Origin: Agrobacterium tumefaciens str. B6 | GTDB taxonomy: Bacteria; Pseudomonadota; Alphaproteobacteria; Rhizobiales; Rhizobiaceae | Assembly: GCF_001541315.1 (NCBI RefSeq) | Contig: NZ_LMVK01000001.1 | Coordinates: forward strand, 434,001 to 498,000 | Direction: 5' to 3' | DNA: 64,000 bases | Shown here: positions 7,696 through 16,680 of the stretch, one piece after another | Numbering within the stretch: the first letter of the stretch is position 1 | Layout: each line of letters starts with the position of its first letter | Notes under the pieces: generated by a model | Database searches by the model: none | What the model was told of the DNA's origin: nothing | The model's input: only the letters and a program-made list of their open reading frames with translations | Program-made: the position numbers and the translations under genes

Positions 7696-8433
7696 TCAGT
7701 TGAACGATCTGACGAGACTGCCGACGAGCAGGTTCCAGCCGTCGATCAGCACGAAGAACAGGATCTTGAACGGCAGGGAAATGGAGGTGGGCGGCAGCAT
7801 CATCATGCCCATGGCCATGGTGATGGTGGCGACGATGAGATCGATGACCAGAAACGGCAGGATGATGAGGAAACCGATCTCGAAACCGCGCCGGATTTCC
7901 GACAGCATGAAGGCCGGAACGAGCACTCGATAGTCGACGACGTTGTTGGTCATGACTTCCTGTCCGCGCTCGCGGGCAATGTCGACGAACAGTTTCAGAT
8001 CCTTGTCACGCGTATTGGCGTTCATGAAGGTGCGGAAGGGTTCGGCGATGCGCTCTACCGCCTGCTGCTCGTTGATCTGGTTCTGCAGCAGCGGCTGCAC
8101 GCCGTCGGTCCAGGCTTTGTCGAAGGTGGGCGACATGACATAGAAGGTCATGAACATCGCCATCGACAGCAGGATCATGTTGGAAGGTGTCGAGGCAAGC
8201 CCCATGCCGGACCGTAGGATCGAGAAGGCGATCACGAAGCGCGGAAAGCTCGTGACCATGATCAGGATGCCCGGTGCGACGGAGAGAACCGTCAGAAGAC
8301 CGAAGGTGCGGATGATCCATGCCGCAACAGAGCCGTCTATCTGCGTGTTGAACAGATCGGACGGAAATTGCTGGGCATTGGCAAGGCCCGGCAAAGCAAG
8401 GAGGACGGCGATGGTTACAAGAAATCGAATCAT
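7696..8433 (-). CDS. fliP: Flagellar export gate protein FliP
   Basis: Core subunit of the FliPQR export gate in the inner membrane. The 245-residue product starts with a cleavable signal (MIRFLVTIAVLLALPGLANA), followed by hydrophobic segments (GLLTVLSVAPGILIMVTSF, MILLSMAMFMTFYVM) and, near the C-terminus, IIDLIV-type and MGMMMLPPTSISLPFKILFF segments typical of FliP. The length is standard. Its ATG overlaps the fliL stop (ATGA at 8430-8433), implying translational coupling. It is the last gene of the long minus-strand operon; fliQ and fliR lie more than 25 kb away in the plus-strand operon. Confidence 0.97.
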   Translation of the reverse strand: MIRFLVTIAVLLALPGLANAQQFPSDLFNTQIDGSVAAWIIRTFGLLTVLSVAPGILIMVTSFPRFVIAFSILRSGMGLASTPSNMILLSMAMFMTFYVMSPTFDKAWTDGVQPLLQNQINEQQAVERIAEPFRTFMNANTRDKDLKLFVDIARERGQEVMTNNVVDYRVLVPAFMLSEIRRGFEIGFLIILPFLVIDLIVATITMAMGMMMLPPTSISLPFKILFFVLIDGWNLLVGSLVRSFN

Positions 8434-8930
8434 TCGATGACAAAGGTCCGGAACATGACCTTGGATACGCGCCCTTGAGAGCGCAGGTCAACTCGTTCCT
8501 GAATGTCATCCTTAAGATATTGAAAGCCGCGCGGCCCTTCCAGCTGCTGAAGGGAAACGGTGCGGATATAGGCCATGATGTCCTGGTGGATATCTTCCGC
8601 CAGACCCACCTCGACCGGTCCCTTGAACATCAGCGCTACTTCCAGCCGCACCCAGTTCGTCGAGGGATAAGCGAGGTTGGTGGTGATGGGATCAAGCTGG
8701 ACGATGCCGTTCGCCTCAGCCGAGATTTTCTCGATACCCTCTTCCTTTTTCTCACCGTGCCCGCCGGCAGCAGCCGGTGCATGCGCCTCCGCGCCGGCGA
8801 TCTTCGGCGCGATCATGCCACCCACGAGCCAGCCGCCCCCCGCACCGAGCAGGGTGAGGATCGCAACGCCTGCGATGGTCATGACCAGAGGGGAGGATTT
8901 TTTCTTGCCCTCTACCTGTTCGTTTTCCAT
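8430..8930 (-). CDS. fliL: Flagellar basal-body protein FliL
   Basis: Single-pass inner-membrane protein that surrounds or supports the stator units. The 166-residue product has a short cytoplasmic N-terminus, one membrane segment (VMTIAGVAILTLLGAGGGWLVGG, about residues 16-38), an Ala/Gly/His-rich linker and a periplasmic SPFH-like domain ending in SKVMFRTFVIE, the classical FliL ending. It overlaps fliP by 4 bases and follows flgH after 27 bases. Confidence 0.95.
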   Translation of the reverse strand: MENEQVEGKKKSSPLVMTIAGVAILTLLGAGGGWLVGGMIAPKIAGAEAHAPAAAGGHGEKKEEGIEKISAEANGIVQLDPITTNLAYPSTNWVRLEVALMFKGPVEVGLAEDIHQDIMAYIRTVSLQQLEGPRGFQYLKDDIQERVDLRSQGRVSKVMFRTFVIE

Positions 8931-8957
8931 GGGTCAGTCCGTTCCCGTGTACCGGCG

Positions 8958-9677
8958 TCAGAGCGGCGAGAACAGGTCGACGACCTGCTGCCCGACCGGG
9001 GGCTGCTGTACTTCCGTCAGACGTCCGCGACCGCCATAGGAGATGCGTGCTTCGGCGATGCGCTCGTAGGAGATGATGTTCTGTGCATCGACATCCTGCG
9101 GACGGACGATACCGCCGACGTTGAGGATGCGGATTTCGTGGTTCACGCGCACTTCCTGCGAGCCGCTGATGATGAGATTGCCGTTTTCCAGAATGCCGGT
9201 CACCACGGCGGCCACCAGCAGCGTCAGCTTTTCGGAACGCTTGGTCTTGCCCTTCGCCTGGGTGTCGGTGTCGGAGCCGTATTTGATGCTCGAGTCCGCT
9301 TCCGGGGTCCAGCCGAAGATTTCGGCCTTGGCCTTCCAGTTCAGGCCGCTGGCATTGGTGCGGTTGCGCTCGGTCTCGTTGTCGAAATCGGCCTTGTCGT
9401 TGATCTGGATGTTGACGGTCAGGATGTCGCCGATGTTGAGCGCGCGCAGATCCTTGAACAGCGCGCCCTGACTGTCGCTCCACAGCGAATAGCCGCTGGC
9501 CATGTGCTTCGGCTGCTTGGGATACATACCCATCTGCGGCGTCTGGCTGAATTGCAGGCCGCTGCCGATCGGGCTCATCGCAGGTGCGTTGCCTATTTCC
9601 TTCAGGGTCTGGTTGTTCTGGCAGCCGGCAAGCAGAGCGAGCGGCAGGAGGAGGGCCGGAAGACGACGCGTGCTCAT
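8958..9677 (-). CDS. flgH: Flagellar L-ring lipoprotein FlgH
   Basis: Forms the L ring around the distal rod in the outer membrane. The 239-residue product has a lipoprotein signal with lipobox LLAGC (Cys at residue 19), the LWSDSQGALFKDLRA segment and the C-terminal VNHEIRILNVGGIVRP run characteristic of FlgH. Its ATG overlaps the end of motE by 4 bases, and fliL follows. FlgI (P ring) is encoded just upstream in the same operon. Confidence 0.97.
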   Translation of the reverse strand: MSTRRLPALLLPLALLAGCQNNQTLKEIGNAPAMSPIGSGLQFSQTPQMGMYPKQPKHMASGYSLWSDSQGALFKDLRALNIGDILTVNIQINDKADFDNETERNRTNASGLNWKAKAEIFGWTPEADSSIKYGSDTDTQAKGKTKRSEKLTLLVAAVVTGILENGNLIISGSQEVRVNHEIRILNVGGIVRPQDVDAQNIISYERIAEARISYGGRGRLTEVQQPPVGQQVVDLFSPL

Positions 9678-10210
9678 GAAGGATCCTTCGAAGTGTTTTT
9701 ATCGGTTGCCTGCGACATGATGCCGGCGACAGTGGCGGCTTTCTGCGCATCCATCTCACTGAGAATGAGACCCGATTGGCGCGGCGGCAGCTGCATGATG
9801 ATGGCGGCCGCAATCTCCACATGCATCTTCTCAAGCTGCGGTGCGGCGGCATCGGCCTTCATCGTCTTGTAGATGTCGACGAGATTGCTTTTCGCCTGAT
9901 TGAGGAAATGCTCGCGGCGCGCCAGCCAGTCCTCATATTCCGCCTTGCGGTCTTCCAGCACGGCAATGCGCTCATTGACGTCGGACTGCAGCTTTTCCAG
10001 CTCCTGCTTCTGCATGAGATAACGCTGGTCGCGGGCCGCATCGGCGATGTTGGTGCAGAATTTCTGGATTTCATCCTGCGTGCTGAGTTCCGAGACCACG
10101 TTCTGCTGGCTTTCGGCGCCAGCGGCGGGAAGCAGGAAAAGCAGCGAGGCGACAGCCGCGAAGCGGACAAGGCCATTCGGGAAAGCGTTTTTCTTCTGAT
10201 TGTCCATCAT
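9674..10210 (-). CDS. motE: MotE-like periplasmic motility chaperone
   Basis: 178 residues with an N-terminal signal (LVRFAAVASLLFLLPAAGAES), a coiled-coil centre (about residues 55-95, rich in Glu/Lys/Leu) and a C-terminal MgtE-N-like helical part (AAAIIMQLPPRQSGLILSEM). In Sinorhizobium meliloti the gene between flgI and flgH encodes MotE, a periplasmic chaperone that stabilises MotC; the position and architecture here match, so the name is by family and synteny. It overlaps flgI and flgH by 4 bases on each side. MotC is encoded at 26.7 kb. Confidence 0.85.
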   Translation of the reverse strand: MMDNQKKNAFPNGLVRFAAVASLLFLLPAAGAESQQNVVSELSTQDEIQKFCTNIADAARDQRYLMQKQELEKLQSDVNERIAVLEDRKAEYEDWLARREHFLNQAKSNLVDIYKTMKADAAAPQLEKMHVEIAAAIIMQLPPRQSGLILSEMDAQKAATVAGIMSQATDKNTSKDPS

Positions 10211-11328
10211 TGCAGCACAAGCTCCGCTTGAAGGGCGCCGGCGGATTTGATGCCTTGCAGAATGGCGATGATACCATCCGCCTTGAGCCCGATGCTGTTG
10301 AGACCGGCAACCAGCGTGCGAAGATCAGGACCTTCGACGATGGCGACCTTGCTGCCTTCCTGCATTGCCATGATATCCGTCTGCGGCTGCACCGCCGTCT
10401 GACCGCGCGAGAAGGGTGCGGGCTGGATGACCTGCGGCGATTCCGTCACCTGCACGGTCAGCGTGCCATAGCTCACTGCCACGCGGGAAATGCGCACATC
10501 AGCACCGATGACGATCGTGCCGGTGCGTTCGTTGATCACGACCTTGGCCGGCGTATCCGTCTCCACCGTCAGGTTTTCGATTTCCGCCATCAGCCGGGTG
10601 AGATCAGCCACGCGGGGCTTCTGCACCGCGATTTCCTGCGAATCGCGCGGCTCGGCGATCGGATCGCCATAACGGGCGCGGGCAAAGGCGTTGACGACAT
10701 CGGCTACGCGCACCGCGGTCGAAAAATCGGGATTGCGCAGCTGAAGGACCAGATTGACCGAATCCTTGAATTTGGACGGCAGCTCGCGCTCGATGATCGC
10801 GCCGTTCGGCACGCGTGCCGAAGTCGTGACGCCCTGCGTCAGCGTTGCAGCGTCACCCTGGGCGGAAAAGCCGTTGACGATCAGCGCTCCCTGGGCGACC
10901 GCGTAAATCTGTCCGTCCGCGCCGGAAAGCGAGGTCATGATCAGTGTACCGCCACGAAGTGAGGTGGCATCGCCCAGCGAGCTGACCGTCACGTCGACAC
11001 GGCTGCCGGGGCTGGCGAAGGGCGGCAGGTTGGCCGTCACCATGACAGCGGCGATGTTCTTGGCGTTGGACTGACCGCCCTGTGTGGTGATGCCGAGGTT
11101 CTGCAGCATTGCGCGCATGGATTGCTCGGTAAACGGCGAGGAGCGCAGGCTGTCGCCCGTGCCCTGCAGGCCGACCACGAGACCATAACCGATCAGCTGG
11201 TTGTCGCGCCCCGCCTGCAGCGATGCGATATCCTTGATGCGGGATGTATCCGCATGGGCTGCGGGGAGGGAGAGGAAAGGCTGGGCCGAAAACAGGATGG
11301 CCGCGGCCAGGATACGAATCACTCTCAT
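10207..11328 (-). CDS. flgI: Flagellar P-ring protein FlgI
   Basis: Periplasmic P-ring subunit that forms the rod bushing in the peptidoglycan layer. 373 residues with a Sec signal peptide (to about SLPAAHA), then SRIKDIASLQAGRDNQLIGY and GLVVGLQGTGDSL, the family signature. The C-terminus (LVAGLNSIGLKADGIIAILQ) is also typical. Length is standard. The start overlaps the flgA stop and the end overlaps motE, so flgA-flgI-motE-flgH is tightly coupled; FlgA acts as the P-ring assembly chaperone. Confidence 0.97.
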   Translation of the reverse strand: MRVIRILAAAILFSAQPFLSLPAAHADTSRIKDIASLQAGRDNQLIGYGLVVGLQGTGDSLRSSPFTEQSMRAMLQNLGITTQGGQSNAKNIAAVMVTANLPPFASPGSRVDVTVSSLGDATSLRGGTLIMTSLSGADGQIYAVAQGALIVNGFSAQGDAATLTQGVTTSARVPNGAIIERELPSKFKDSVNLVLQLRNPDFSTAVRVADVVNAFARARYGDPIAEPRDSQEIAVQKPRVADLTRLMAEIENLTVETDTPAKVVINERTGTIVIGADVRISRVAVSYGTLTVQVTESPQVIQPAPFSRGQTAVQPQTDIMAMQEGSKVAIVEGPDLRTLVAGLNSIGLKADGIIAILQGIKSAGALQAELVLQ

Positions 11329-11813
11329 TTCGCCATCACCTGAATGGTTCCGTCCTTCATGACCGTGCCGCTGACCATCACGCCGGAATCGATGTTGCGT
11401 ACCCGGACGACTTCGCCAAGCGAGCCGTCGGTCATTGGCGTTCCCGAAGCCATCAGCGTCATGTTGCCGATTGTGAAGACGAGTTTGACGCTGGTGCCGC
11501 GCGTGACGAGCGACGGTTCGCGCAAGGCGGCAACGGGGATCGTGCGGCCGGGAAGCAGGGTCTGCTTGGAGATCATGCCTTCCACTTCGCTGATGTCGCT
11601 CGCATAACCCGAGGAAATATTGGGATTGGTCACTTCCACCGGCTTCACCTGTTCAGGCGTGATTGTCTCGCCCGGATAGATGGTGCGCGTCGGAACCAGC
11701 GCCATCGGCGCCTGAGCAAGCGCGGGAGCCAGAGCCCCCAGTGAAAAGGCAGACGCCAGGCACATACGGACGAGCGCCGTTCTGCAGCTGCTATTGTTCC
11801 GGACAAACCTCAT
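11325..11813 (-). CDS. flgA: Flagellar P-ring chaperone FlgA
   Basis: Periplasmic assembly factor for the P ring. 162 residues with a signal sequence (ALVRMCLASAFSLGALAPALA) and the SAF-like domain of FlgA (RTIYPGETITPEQVKPVEV, then GRTIPVAALREP). It is shorter than the enterobacterial protein (about 220), as usual in alphaproteobacteria where only the C-terminal domains are kept. Its end overlaps flgI by 4 bases; flgG precedes it by 20 bases. Confidence 0.94.
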   Translation of the reverse strand: MRFVRNNSSCRTALVRMCLASAFSLGALAPALAQAPMALVPTRTIYPGETITPEQVKPVEVTNPNISSGYASDISEVEGMISKQTLLPGRTIPVAALREPSLVTRGTSVKLVFTIGNMTLMASGTPMTDGSLGEVVRVRNIDSGVMVSGTVMKDGTIQVMAK

Positions 11814-11833
11814 GTTCGCCTGCCTTTCCGTTC

Positions 11834-12622
11834 TTACTTCAGGTTCTTGCTGACAATCGAAGCCATTTCGTCAGCGGTGGTGATGACCTTGGAATTCATC
11901 TCATAAGCGCGCTGCGCCGTGATCAGGTCGGTGATTTCCTTGACGGCATCGACGTTCGAGCCTTCGAGGTAGGATTGCTTGATGTAGCCGTAGCTCGGAT
12001 CGTCAGGCACGCCGATGACAGCGTCGCCGGATGCCGGCGTCTGGGCAAAGAGGTTGTCGCCGAGCGGCTTCAGGCCGGCTTCGTTGGCGAAGTTGGCAAT
12101 GGTCAGCTGGCCAAGCTCGGTGAAGTCGGCGGCGTTGCCGATACGGGCCGTCACCTGACCCGTGCGGGTAACGGTGATGTCCTGCGCGTCGGTCGGGATA
12201 TTGATGTTGGGAATGACGTTGTAGCCATCGACAGTCACCAGATTGCCGTCGGCATTCTTGTTGAAGGCGCCGGCGCGGCTGTAGAGCGTCGAACCGTCAG
12301 CTGCTTCGATCTGGAACCAGCCCTGACCGATGATCGCAACGTCCAGCTTGTTGCCGGTCTCGATCAGGTTACCCTGGGTGTGGATGTTACGCACCGCCGA
12401 GGTCTGCACGCCGAGACCGATATTGGCGCCTTCGGGCACGATCGCCTGATTGGCGCGGTTCGGCACACCCTGCATGCGCTCGGTCTGGTAGAGAAGATCG
12501 GTGAACTCCGCACGCGCGCGCTTGTAGCCGGTGGTGTTGATGTTGGCGATGTTGTTGGCAATGACTTCCAGATTGGTCTGCTGGGCGTCCATACCGGTGG
12601 CAGCGATGGCAAGAGCTCTCAT
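11834..12622 (-). CDS. flgG: Flagellar distal rod protein FlgG
   Basis: Builds the distal rod that crosses the P and L rings. 262 residues, normal length. The N-terminal rod signature [14 protein letters not shown] is at about residues 26-39, and the C-terminus has the paired helix with [20 protein letters not shown]. No signal peptide; exported by the flagellar type III system. It lies between fliE and flgA in the minus-strand operon. Confidence 0.98.
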   Translation of the reverse strand: MRALAIAATGMDAQQTNLEVIANNIANINTTGYKRARAEFTDLLYQTERMQGVPNRANQAIVPEGANIGLGVQTSAVRNIHTQGNLIETGNKLDVAIIGQGWFQIEAADGSTLYSRAGAFNKNADGNLVTVDGYNVIPNINIPTDAQDITVTRTGQVTARIGNAADFTELGQLTIANFANEAGLKPLGDNLFAQTPASGDAVIGVPDDPSYGYIKQSYLEGSNVDAVKEITDLITAQRAYEMNSKVITTADEMASIVSKNLK

Positions 12623-12640
12623 GTCAATATTCCTGCTGGG

Positions 12641-12979
12641 CTAGATCTGCATCTTGGTAATGTCGAGATAGGCCGACACGATCTTGTCTCGGAGCGCGAT
12701 GGCGGTTTGCAGTGACTGTTCGGCCGAAAGCATGGCATCGACCACTTCACGCGTATTCGCCTTGCCCTGAATGCCTTCGAAGGAAGCGACTTCCGCCTTC
12801 TTCAGATTGTTCATCGCATCAATCGATACGTTGCCGAGAACGCTGGCGAAGCTTGCGCCTGTCTGCTGCGCGGGTGTCGTCTGCTGCTGATCGCCGAAAA
12901 GGCTTTCCGTCAGCGAGGAGACGCCGCTTGCGCCGCGGGTAAGCGAGAGGGAACTGACTTGCTTGATACCGTCGATCAT
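12641..12979 (-). CDS. fliE: Flagellar hook-basal body protein FliE
   Basis: Small rod-junction protein linking the MS ring to the rod. 112 residues, with the conserved C-terminal half ([20 protein letters not shown], then [20 protein letters not shown] and [12 protein letters not shown]). It starts inside the last codon region of flgC (4-base overlap) and is followed by flgG after 18 bases, the flgB-flgC-fliE-flgG order common in alphaproteobacteria. Confidence 0.96.
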   Translation of the reverse strand: MIDGIKQVSSLSLTRGASGVSSLTESLFGDQQQTTPAQQTGASFASVLGNVSIDAMNNLKKAEVASFEGIQGKANTREVVDAMLSAEQSLQTAIALRDKIVSAYLDITKMQI

Positions 12980-13395
12980 TGCGATGCCTTCAGAAGGTCG
13001 ATTGTGGAGGCGACGAGGTCGCGTGTCTGGCGGATGACCTGAAGATTGGCGTCGTAGCTGCGGTTGGCTTCGCGCATGTCAGCCATTTCGATCAGGATAT
13101 TGACGTTCGGCATCTTCACCATGCCGTTGCTATCGGCGGCCGGATTGCCGGGATCGTATTCGTTGACGAAATCACCACGGTCCACGCCGAGCTTCTTCAC
13201 CGTCACGCGCTCCACACCGCTGACACGGTCGAGCTCGGAGCCGAAGGTGACGGTCTTGCGGCGATAGGGGTCGGCGCCGGGGGTGTCGCCGGTGGATCTG
13301 GCGTTGGCAATGTTTTCCGAAACAATGCGCAGGCGTGTGGACTGCACTTCGAGACCGCTGCCGGCGATTTTGCTCGCCGCACTCAAGGGATCCAT
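12976..13395 (-). CDS. flgC: Flagellar proximal rod protein FlgC
   Basis: Proximal rod subunit of 139 residues. The N-terminal helix ends in [20 protein letters not shown], and the C-terminal part has [20 protein letters not shown], both typical of FlgC. flgB precedes by 3 bases and fliE overlaps by 4. Exported without a signal peptide. Confidence 0.97.
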   Translation of the reverse strand: MDPLSAASKIAGSGLEVQSTRLRIVSENIANARSTGDTPGADPYRRKTVTFGSELDRVSGVERVTVKKLGVDRGDFVNEYDPGNPAADSNGMVKMPNVNILIEMADMREANRSYDANLQVIRQTRDLVASTIDLLKASQ

Positions 13396-13398
13396 GGA

Positions 13399-13791
13399 TT
13401 ACCTCTTTACCGTCATCAGCATCATGCGATGGAAGGATTTGACGAGATTGGCGTTCAGGTCGTACTGCCGCTTGATCTCGCCGGTCTTGGTCATTTCTTC
13501 AGCAAGCGCGACCGAATTGCCGGACTCCTGCATGCCGATCTCGTTATTGATCGGGTTGTCGCGCACCGCGATATTTTCGCTTAGCTCGCTCGCCCCGAAA
13601 TGGGCGGGATGAGTCTTCGCCATACCGACCTGCTGGCTGGTGGCCTGCATGACCGCTTCGAAGGGGTTGACATCCTTGGCGTGGAACTTGGGTGTGTTGG
13701 CGTTGGCGATGTTGGTCGCCACGACTTCCTGCCGCACGCTCAGCCATTCCGCTTGGCGGGATGCCAGTTCGAACAGTTGAATCGGTTGCAT
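13399..13791 (-). CDS. flgB: Flagellar proximal rod protein FlgB
   Basis: Proximal rod subunit, 130 residues from MQPIQLFELASRQAEWLSVR, with the rod signature ATNIANANTPKFHAKD and the C-terminal NANLVKSFHRMMLMTVKR. An ATG four codons upstream (13803) is possible, but GAGAAG directly before 13791 makes the inner ATG better. It is preceded by 171 bp without a gene, which holds a copy of the ACGCAAG element, so a promoter of its own is likely even though fliI and others lie upstream on the same strand. Confidence 0.95.
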   Translation of the reverse strand: MQPIQLFELASRQAEWLSVRQEVVATNIANANTPKFHAKDVNPFEAVMQATSQQVGMAKTHPAHFGASELSENIAVRDNPINNEIGMQESGNSVALAEEMTKTGEIKRQYDLNANLVKSFHRMMLMTVKR

Positions 13792-13830
13792 AGACTTCTC
13801 CATCTCGTATGGCCCGAACCTACGGGGCTA

Positions 13831-13842
13831 ATCTTGCGTCAG
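13831..13842 (-). promoter_or_regulatory. ACGCAAG element upstream of flgB
   Basis: In the flgB direction this reads CTGACGCAAGAT, with 41 bases from the end of GCAAG to the flgB ATG. The same TxACGCAAG core lies 46 and 52 bases from the starts of flgE and motA. It is probably part of a flagellar promoter or an activator site; the factor is not known from sequence. Confidence 0.45.
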
Positions 13843-13962
13843 ACTTGCGGGGAGGGATGGCGCTGCATAACGACGGAGAAAGGGGCGTGCGCAGGCGGCC
13901 CGCACAAAACAAAAAAGGCGCGCCGGCAGATGCGGCGCGCCCTTCCGTTGAGAGAAAAACCG

Positions 13963-14523
13963 TTATTTTTCGGGGTGGTAGGTCTTGCCGGAGGAGGTCT
14001 CTATCAGCCACTCGCCGTTGCGCTGCTCGATCTTTGTCAGCAATGCATTGTCCGGCAGGGTCGAACCGACTCGCACCATATACATGCCCGAACCGTCCTC
14101 GATCAGGGCGCGGCCATTGGAAACATGCAGCAGACGGAAGGATGTCTGGCCGGGGAAGGGCTGGTCCTCGATCCCGGCTGCCAGATTGTTCTGTTTTTCC
14201 TTGCCGCCCGCGTTGACGGTTGCCGTCGTCAGCATGTCGGGCAGCTCCGCCGGCGGCGGGGTGTCTTCCTTGTTGCGGTTGGTCATGGCCATCGGCGAAA
14301 CGCTGAAGACTTCCCGCGGGCCGGTATGGGGCAGATCGCGGGTGCGGTCGCCGCCCGCCACTTTCATGCCGAATTTGTCTTCGTTGAAGAACACGTACCA
14401 TGGGAAAAAGGCTGCTGCAGCGGCGAGTCCGATGCCCGTCCATGCGAGAATACGGTCAGGCGTAAAGAAAACAGGCTTGGGCAGCACGTCTTCATCATGG
14501 CTATTGTCATTCCGCTTGTTCAC
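13963..14523 (-). CDS. Membrane-anchored protein of unknown function in the flagellar operon
   Basis: 186 residues with an acidic N-terminus, a single membrane segment (ILAWTGIGLAAAAAFFPWYVFF, about residues 24-45), a Thr/Pro-rich linker and a C-terminal periplasmic domain (about 125-186) containing LIEDGSGMYMVRVGSTLPDN and ending GEWLIETSSGKTYHPEK. I do not recognise a named family. It is 3 bases downstream of fliI and 171 bp upstream of flgB on the same strand, so it is almost certainly made with the basal-body proteins. A periplasmic partner of rod, ring or stator assembly is plausible but unproven. Confidence 0.8.
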   Translation of the reverse strand: MNKRNDNSHDEDVLPKPVFFTPDRILAWTGIGLAAAAAFFPWYVFFNEDKFGMKVAGGDRTRDLPHTGPREVFSVSPMAMTNRNKEDTPPPAELPDMLTTATVNAGGKEKQNNLAAGIEDQPFPGQTSFRLLHVSNGRALIEDGSGMYMVRVGSTLPDNALLTKIEQRNGEWLIETSSGKTYHPEK

Positions 14524-14526
14524 GGG

Positions 14527-15936
14527 TCAGCCTCTCACTCTCGGGTTTACCTGGGGCTGGCCATTCTGTGCTCCCCCGCGCAGCGCGGTCGCCAGGTCGG
14601 CATAGGCGTCTTGCGCTGCCGGTTCGCTCGGCAGCTGTTTCAGCGTTTCATAGATGATCGGGACCTGCTTCACCGCCATGTCGAGATCGGGGGCGGGGCG
14701 GGGCCGATAACCGCCGATAAGGCGAAGATCCCGCGTTTCCTCGAAGCGGTGCACCAGCGCCTTGAGGCGTGACACCAGCTTTTCCTGATCCGGCGTCCAG
14801 GCCTTCTTGGCGAGACGGGAGATCGAGGCGAGGGGATTGATCGGCGGATAACGGCCTTCTTCCGCAAGGCTGCGGTCCAGCACGATATGGCCGTCGAGAA
14901 TACCGCGGGTCGAATCGGCAATCGGATCGTTGTGATTGTCGCCATCCACCAGAATGGAGACGATGGCGGTGATGGTGCCGGTGCCTTCCGCGCCCGGTCC
15001 CGCCCGTTCCAGCAGTCGCGGCAGTTCGGTAAAGACCGAGGCGGGATAGCCGCGCGCCACCGGCGGCTCGCCCGAAGCGACCGCCACTTCGCGGATCGCA
15101 TGGGCAAATCGCGTCACGCTGTCGATGATGAGAAGGACATTGTCGCCCTGATCGCGGAAATGCTCGGCGATGGTAACGGCGGAAAGCGGGGCCAACTTGC
15201 GCAGCATCGGGCTCTCATCGCTCGTCGCGACGACGGCGATGGACTTGCTCATATTCTCGCCCATCGTGTCTTCGATGAATTCGCGCACTTCGCGGCCACG
15301 TTCGCCGACAAGCGCAATCACCACCTTGTCGAAGGCGTCTGCCTTGGCGAGCATGGACAGCAGCGTGGATTTACCGACGCCGGAACCTGCGAAAATGCCG
15401 AGGCGCTGGCCGAGGCAAAGCGGCGAAAAGATATCGATTGCCCGCACACCCGTCTTGAAGGGTGTCTCCACCCTTTTGCGCGTCATCGAGGGCGGCGCAT
15501 TGTTGGAAATCGAACGGCGCTCAATGCCGGCGGCAAGAGGCCCCTGGCCGTCAATCGGCTCGCCGAGCGCATTGATGGTGCGTCCGCACCAGCTGTCGTC
15601 GGGCGAGACGCGGAAGGCGCCCTTGCGGATGACGGTGTCGTGAATGCCGATAGGCTCGCCCGGTTCGATGGGGCAGACGTAACAGATATCCGGTTCCACG
15701 CGCACCACTTCGCCGAGATGGATGCCGGTCGTGCTGCGATGGGCGACGAATTCGCCGAGCCTCACATGCCGCGACAGGCCGGAAACCGTATAGTGCCCGG
15801 CGGCGATGGTGCGGACATGACCGCCATGCGCCACCGAGAACTCCGGATCGGCATAATGCCCGGCAAGGCTCGCCAGCTGCGCGAGCTTCGGTGAAATGGC
15901 CCCAGCCGAGAGCATGGATTCCGGCATTGTCATCAC
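14527..15936 (-). CDS. fliI: Flagellar export ATPase FliI
   Basis: Hexameric ATPase of the flagellar type III export apparatus, related to F1-beta. 469 residues. Walker A is AGSGVGKST at about residues 183-191, Walker B LLIIDS at about 268-273, and VGERGREVREFI lies near 210-221. The N-terminal beta-barrel domain ends around residue 100. flgF ends 8 bases upstream. Its usual partners FliH and FliJ are not adjacent; candidates lie at 24.7 kb and 39.4 kb. Confidence 0.97.
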   Translation of the reverse strand: MMTMPESMLSAGAISPKLAQLASLAGHYADPEFSVAHGGHVRTIAAGHYTVSGLSRHVRLGEFVAHRSTTGIHLGEVVRVEPDICYVCPIEPGEPIGIHDTVIRKGAFRVSPDDSWCGRTINALGEPIDGQGPLAAGIERRSISNNAPPSMTRKRVETPFKTGVRAIDIFSPLCLGQRLGIFAGSGVGKSTLLSMLAKADAFDKVVIALVGERGREVREFIEDTMGENMSKSIAVVATSDESPMLRKLAPLSAVTIAEHFRDQGDNVLLIIDSVTRFAHAIREVAVASGEPPVARGYPASVFTELPRLLERAGPGAEGTGTITAIVSILVDGDNHNDPIADSTRGILDGHIVLDRSLAEEGRYPPINPLASISRLAKKAWTPDQEKLVSRLKALVHRFEETRDLRLIGGYRPRPAPDLDMAVKQVPIIYETLKQLPSEPAAQDAYADLATALRGGAQNGQPQVNPRVRG

Positions 15937-15944
15937 TCAGTTCC

Positions 15945-16679
15945 TCAACGCGCGCCGCCAAGCGTCTTGATGCCCTCGCCGAAGGTCGATTCGGTGTCGC
16001 GCATCAGCGAGGAGATGCTTTCAAAGGCGCGGTTGACCTGAATGAGCTGCGTCATCTGGGAAATGCCGTTGACGTTCGACTGCTCGAGGTAACCCTGAAC
16101 GACGCCGACTTCATGATTGTTGACGACCGGAACCGGCTGCGCCACCGGCTTCACGCCGCTATTGGGATGACGCAGGAAGCCTTGCGAAAAATCCGCCTGG
16201 TAGATGCCGAGCGTGGCGACGATGTTCTCGTTCTGGCGGATGGCTCCGTCGAGACCGACGGTGATAGGACCGCCATTCGGATTGAGCTGGATCGGGCCGC
16301 CGCCGGCATCGAGAACGGGATAACCGCTCGAGGAGATGAGCGCGCCGTCCGGACGCATGGTGAAACGGCCGTCGCGGGTCAAGATCTGACCATCAGGCGT
16401 ATCCAGCGAGAACCAGGCATCGCCCTTGATGGCGAAATCGAAGGAATTGCCGGTCTGCTCGAATGCACCCTGGCGGGTGGAGAGATAGTCGTTGCCCTGG
16501 GAAACGAAAGCCACCCTGGCGTTCATGTCATTGTGGTTCTTGGCGACCATCTCATCGAATTTCACTTCGGAGCCGCGGAAGCCGACCGTGTTCACATTCG
16601 CCATATTGTCGGAAATGGTGGTAAGACGGCGCTCCAGCGCGATCTGCGAGGACAGGGCGACGTATAGTCCGGATTGCAT
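15945..16679 (-). CDS. flgF: Flagellar proximal rod protein FlgF
   Basis: Rod subunit of 244 residues. N-terminal MQSGLYVALSSQIALERRLT and the rod signature ISDNMANVNTVGFRGSEVKF are typical of FlgF, as is the C-terminal NVNGISQMTQLIQVNRAFES. It starts 1 base after the DUF1217 gene ends and stops 8 bases before fliI. Confidence 0.96.
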   Translation of the reverse strand: MQSGLYVALSSQIALERRLTTISDNMANVNTVGFRGSEVKFDEMVAKNHNDMNARVAFVSQGNDYLSTRQGAFEQTGNSFDFAIKGDAWFSLDTPDGQILTRDGRFTMRPDGALISSSGYPVLDAGGGPIQLNPNGGPITVGLDGAIRQNENIVATLGIYQADFSQGFLRHPNSGVKPVAQPVPVVNNHEVGVVQGYLEQSNVNGISQMTQLIQVNRAFESISSLMRDTESTFGEGIKTLGGAR

Positions 16680-16680
16680 A

